From Zoogloeaceae bacterium (lineage in GTDB: Bacteria; Pseudomonadota; Gammaproteobacteria; Burkholderiales; Rhodocyclaceae): 7,669 nt of DNA. The stretch spans positions 1 to 7,669 of the forward strand of contig JAIRZG010000183.1 in the NCBI GenBank assembly GCA_031267345.1. Reading direction: 5' to 3'. The position numbers and the translations under genes were made by a program. Numbering within the stretch: the stretch's first letter is position 1; the number at the start of each line of letters is the position of its first letter. Of this stretch, positions 6,680 to 7,669 are shown piece after piece. The notes beneath the pieces were generated by a model. It had not been told where the DNA came from, ran no database searches, and saw nothing but the letters and a program-made list of their open reading frames with translations.

Positions 6680-6805
6680 GGGAGATTCAGGTGGTTTCGC
6701 CATCATGAATTCATGGGTTTGGCGCCCATCGTAAAACTAACTCCGGTTGAAACCCCGTCCTTCAGTGCGGTGGGATCCCAGGACTGGAGCATGAAAAACC
6801 CTTAA
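6680..6805 (+). mobile_element. Probable IS200/IS605-type (tnpB-associated) right-end remnant
   Basis: The segment at 6753-6774 (CCCCGTCCTTCAGTGCGG then TGGG) is close to the CCCCGTCCTTCAGGGCGGGG hairpin typical of the 3' end of tnpB-carrying IS200/IS605 elements, where it also serves the omega RNA. One frame just before and across it reads VKLTPVETPSF, which resembles TnpB C-terminal tails encoded across this end. No TnpB zinc-finger or RuvC motif remains in the window, so only a decayed 3' tip is left. The assignment rests on motif memory and not on an alignment. It could be another GC-rich palindrome. Confidence 0.4.
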
Positions 6806-6841
6806 CAATCATTCTATTGTGCGGATGACTTGTAAACGCTA

Positions 6842-7451
6842 TTGAAATTGACGCTTGCTCTCTCCCTTTGGGTCCCTTTGGGGAAAGAAACGGAAATCAA
6901 GGGGTTGATCGAGCGGTTTGCGGACTTGCTGGACAGTCGTATTGAAGACCAGACGGCGCACGATTTACGGAACATTGTGGCGATAGCACTCTGCGCGGTG
7001 ATGTCCGGAGCGCACGGACGGGATGACATCGAAGACAGGGGCCGCGAGCGTGAGACATGGTTGCGAGGGTATCTGCGGCTGCGCAACGGGATTGTCGGTC
7101 ACGACACGCTCCGGCGCGTTTTTGAGACGATCTCGCCGATGGGGTGGGAGATTGCTGGCCGGATGGAAACCGAAAAACGCCACGTGATCAGTTCCCCGCC
7201 TACCGACAGCCGCCGCCTCCTGCATACCATGCGGACTCACCGGGGGATCGAGAACGGCTTGCACTGGTGCTTGGACGTCACCTTTGGCGAGGATGCGCCT
7301 CATCTGCCTGCGTAACGCCGCCCGAAACTTCTCTTTCCTGCGCCGCCTTGCCTTGAACCTGTTCCGCGCCGATACCTCACGTTCCAGCAGCCTGCCTGGA
7401 AAACGCAAGACCGCTGCATACAATCTCGATTACCTCGCCAGCGCTCTGTAA
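6842..7451 (+). pseudogene. ISAs1-family transposase, internally deleted and frameshifted
   Basis: The N-terminal part matches the ISAs1-family leader domain (DDE_Tnp_1-associated): IERFADLLDSRIEDQ, then VAIALCAVMSGAHG, DDIEDRGRERETWLR and HDTLRRVFETISP. Near 7135-7150 it passes directly into C-terminal sequence (RHVISSPPTDS, then RGIENGLHWCLDVTFGED). The middle, with IDGK and the other catalytic aspartates, is missing; family members are usually about 370 residues, so roughly 200 are lost. The reading frame then breaks near 7295 and stops at 7313-7315. In another frame the expected tail continues from about 7296 (RNAARNFSFLRRLALNLF, later DYLASAL) to a TAA at 7449-7451. A two-base loss in a GCGC run would explain the shift. 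The start is a TTG at 6842 after a stop at 6833. It cannot encode an active enzyme. Confidence 0.85.
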
Positions 7452-7459
7452 TTATTCTA

Positions 7460-7669
7460 GAGCACTTTAACTTAACGTTGCGCATATCCATCATGTTTGA
7501 ACCCTCCTGAGATGTCTGAAATGGAGATGCAGTTGAAAGCTTGGGAGATGGCCTGATCGAGAAGTTCTTTGGCTCGGACTTTGAGCTTGCGCAGGATGGC
7601 CTTGATTTTTGACCACATCCGCTCAATGGGATTCAGGTCAGGGCTGTAGGGCGGCAAGAACATGGGCGT
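7460..7669 (-). mobile_element. IS630-family element, 3' end, running off the right edge
   Basis: The element holds the C-terminal part of an IS630-type transposase. Its outer end is probably near 7460, just inside a TA at 7458-7459, the dinucleotide target of IS630 elements. The terminal sequence on the plus strand is GAGCACTTTAACTTAACG. The other end is outside the window, so inverted repeats and the TA duplication cannot be confirmed. It begins only about 8 bases after the ISAs1 pseudogene stop, so it may have inserted into the right end of that older element. Confidence 0.55.
7472..7669 (-). CDS. IS630-family transposase, C-terminal part (5' end outside window)
   Basis: This is a partial frame of 65 codons that stays open to the window edge. 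It begins, as seen, TPMFLPPYSPDLNPIERMW, the hallmark of the DDE_3 catalytic domain of IS630/Tc1-like transposases. The Glu of NPIE is the third catalytic acid. The helical tail (WSKIKAILRKLKVRAKELL) and the end FKHDGYAQR before TAA at 7474-7472 are normal for the family, so the C-terminus looks intact. The enzyme cuts and pastes its own element at TA sites. Whether the full gene is functional depends on sequence beyond 7669. It is convergent with the ISAs1 pseudogene. Confidence 0.88.
   Translation of the reverse strand, partial: TPMFLPPYSPDLNPIERMWSKIKAILRKLKVRAKELLDQAISQAFNCISISDISGGFKHDGYAQR

Noticed and set aside
6807..7459. Near-identical 10-base direct repeats (AATCATTCTA at 6807, AATTATTCTA at 7450) as a target-site duplication around the ISAs1 copy
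   Set aside because: The right copy overlaps the end of the transposase frame, leaving no room for a terminal inverted repeat, and the inner flanks (after 6816 and before 7450) are not inverted repeats of each other. Probably chance.

Overview
The window is chromosomal DNA from a GC-rich Gram-negative bacterium, most likely a betaproteobacterium. Three things point there: the sequence character of DnaK, DnaJ and GrpE; the grpE-dnaK-dnaJ gene order; and sigma-32-type heat-shock promoters with no HrcA/CIRCE operator. I cannot name a genus from the sequence alone.

Layout. Positions 1-31 hold a strong hairpin, probably the end of an upstream gene. A TauE/SafE-family membrane permease (73-873, plus strand) follows. 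A 231-base convergent gap with another perfect hairpin separates it from the core of the window. This core is a minus-strand chaperone cluster read right to left: grpE (4383-4961), dnaK (2362-4290) and dnaJ (1105-2238). I find a sigma-32-like promoter before grpE (CTTGAA, 14 bases, CCCCAT; every consensus base matches). A second one lies before dnaK (CTTGAA, 14 bases, CCTTAT), and its -35 box contains the grpE stop codon. A REP-like hairpin sits between dnaK and dnaJ, and no separate dnaJ promoter is visible.

A soluble serine/threonine protein kinase fused to a cyclic-nucleotide-binding-type domain (best start 5092, end 6450) is divergent from grpE across about 130 bases. DnaK, its J-protein and its exchange factor form one machine. 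The kinase is the least understood gene here and could be a regulator linked to it, but only the position supports that link.

From 6451 to the right edge the DNA is accessory and decayed. It holds a heptamer tandem repeat at the kinase stop codon and an AT-rich inverted repeat. It also holds a probable IS200/IS605-type right-end remnant and an ISAs1-family transposase pseudogene with a large internal deletion plus a frameshift. The C-terminal end of an IS630-family transposase on the opposite strand runs off the window. The window has no CRISPR array, rRNA or tRNA that I can see. I found no clearly new multi-gene system; the kinase/heat-shock divergent locus is the best candidate for follow-up.
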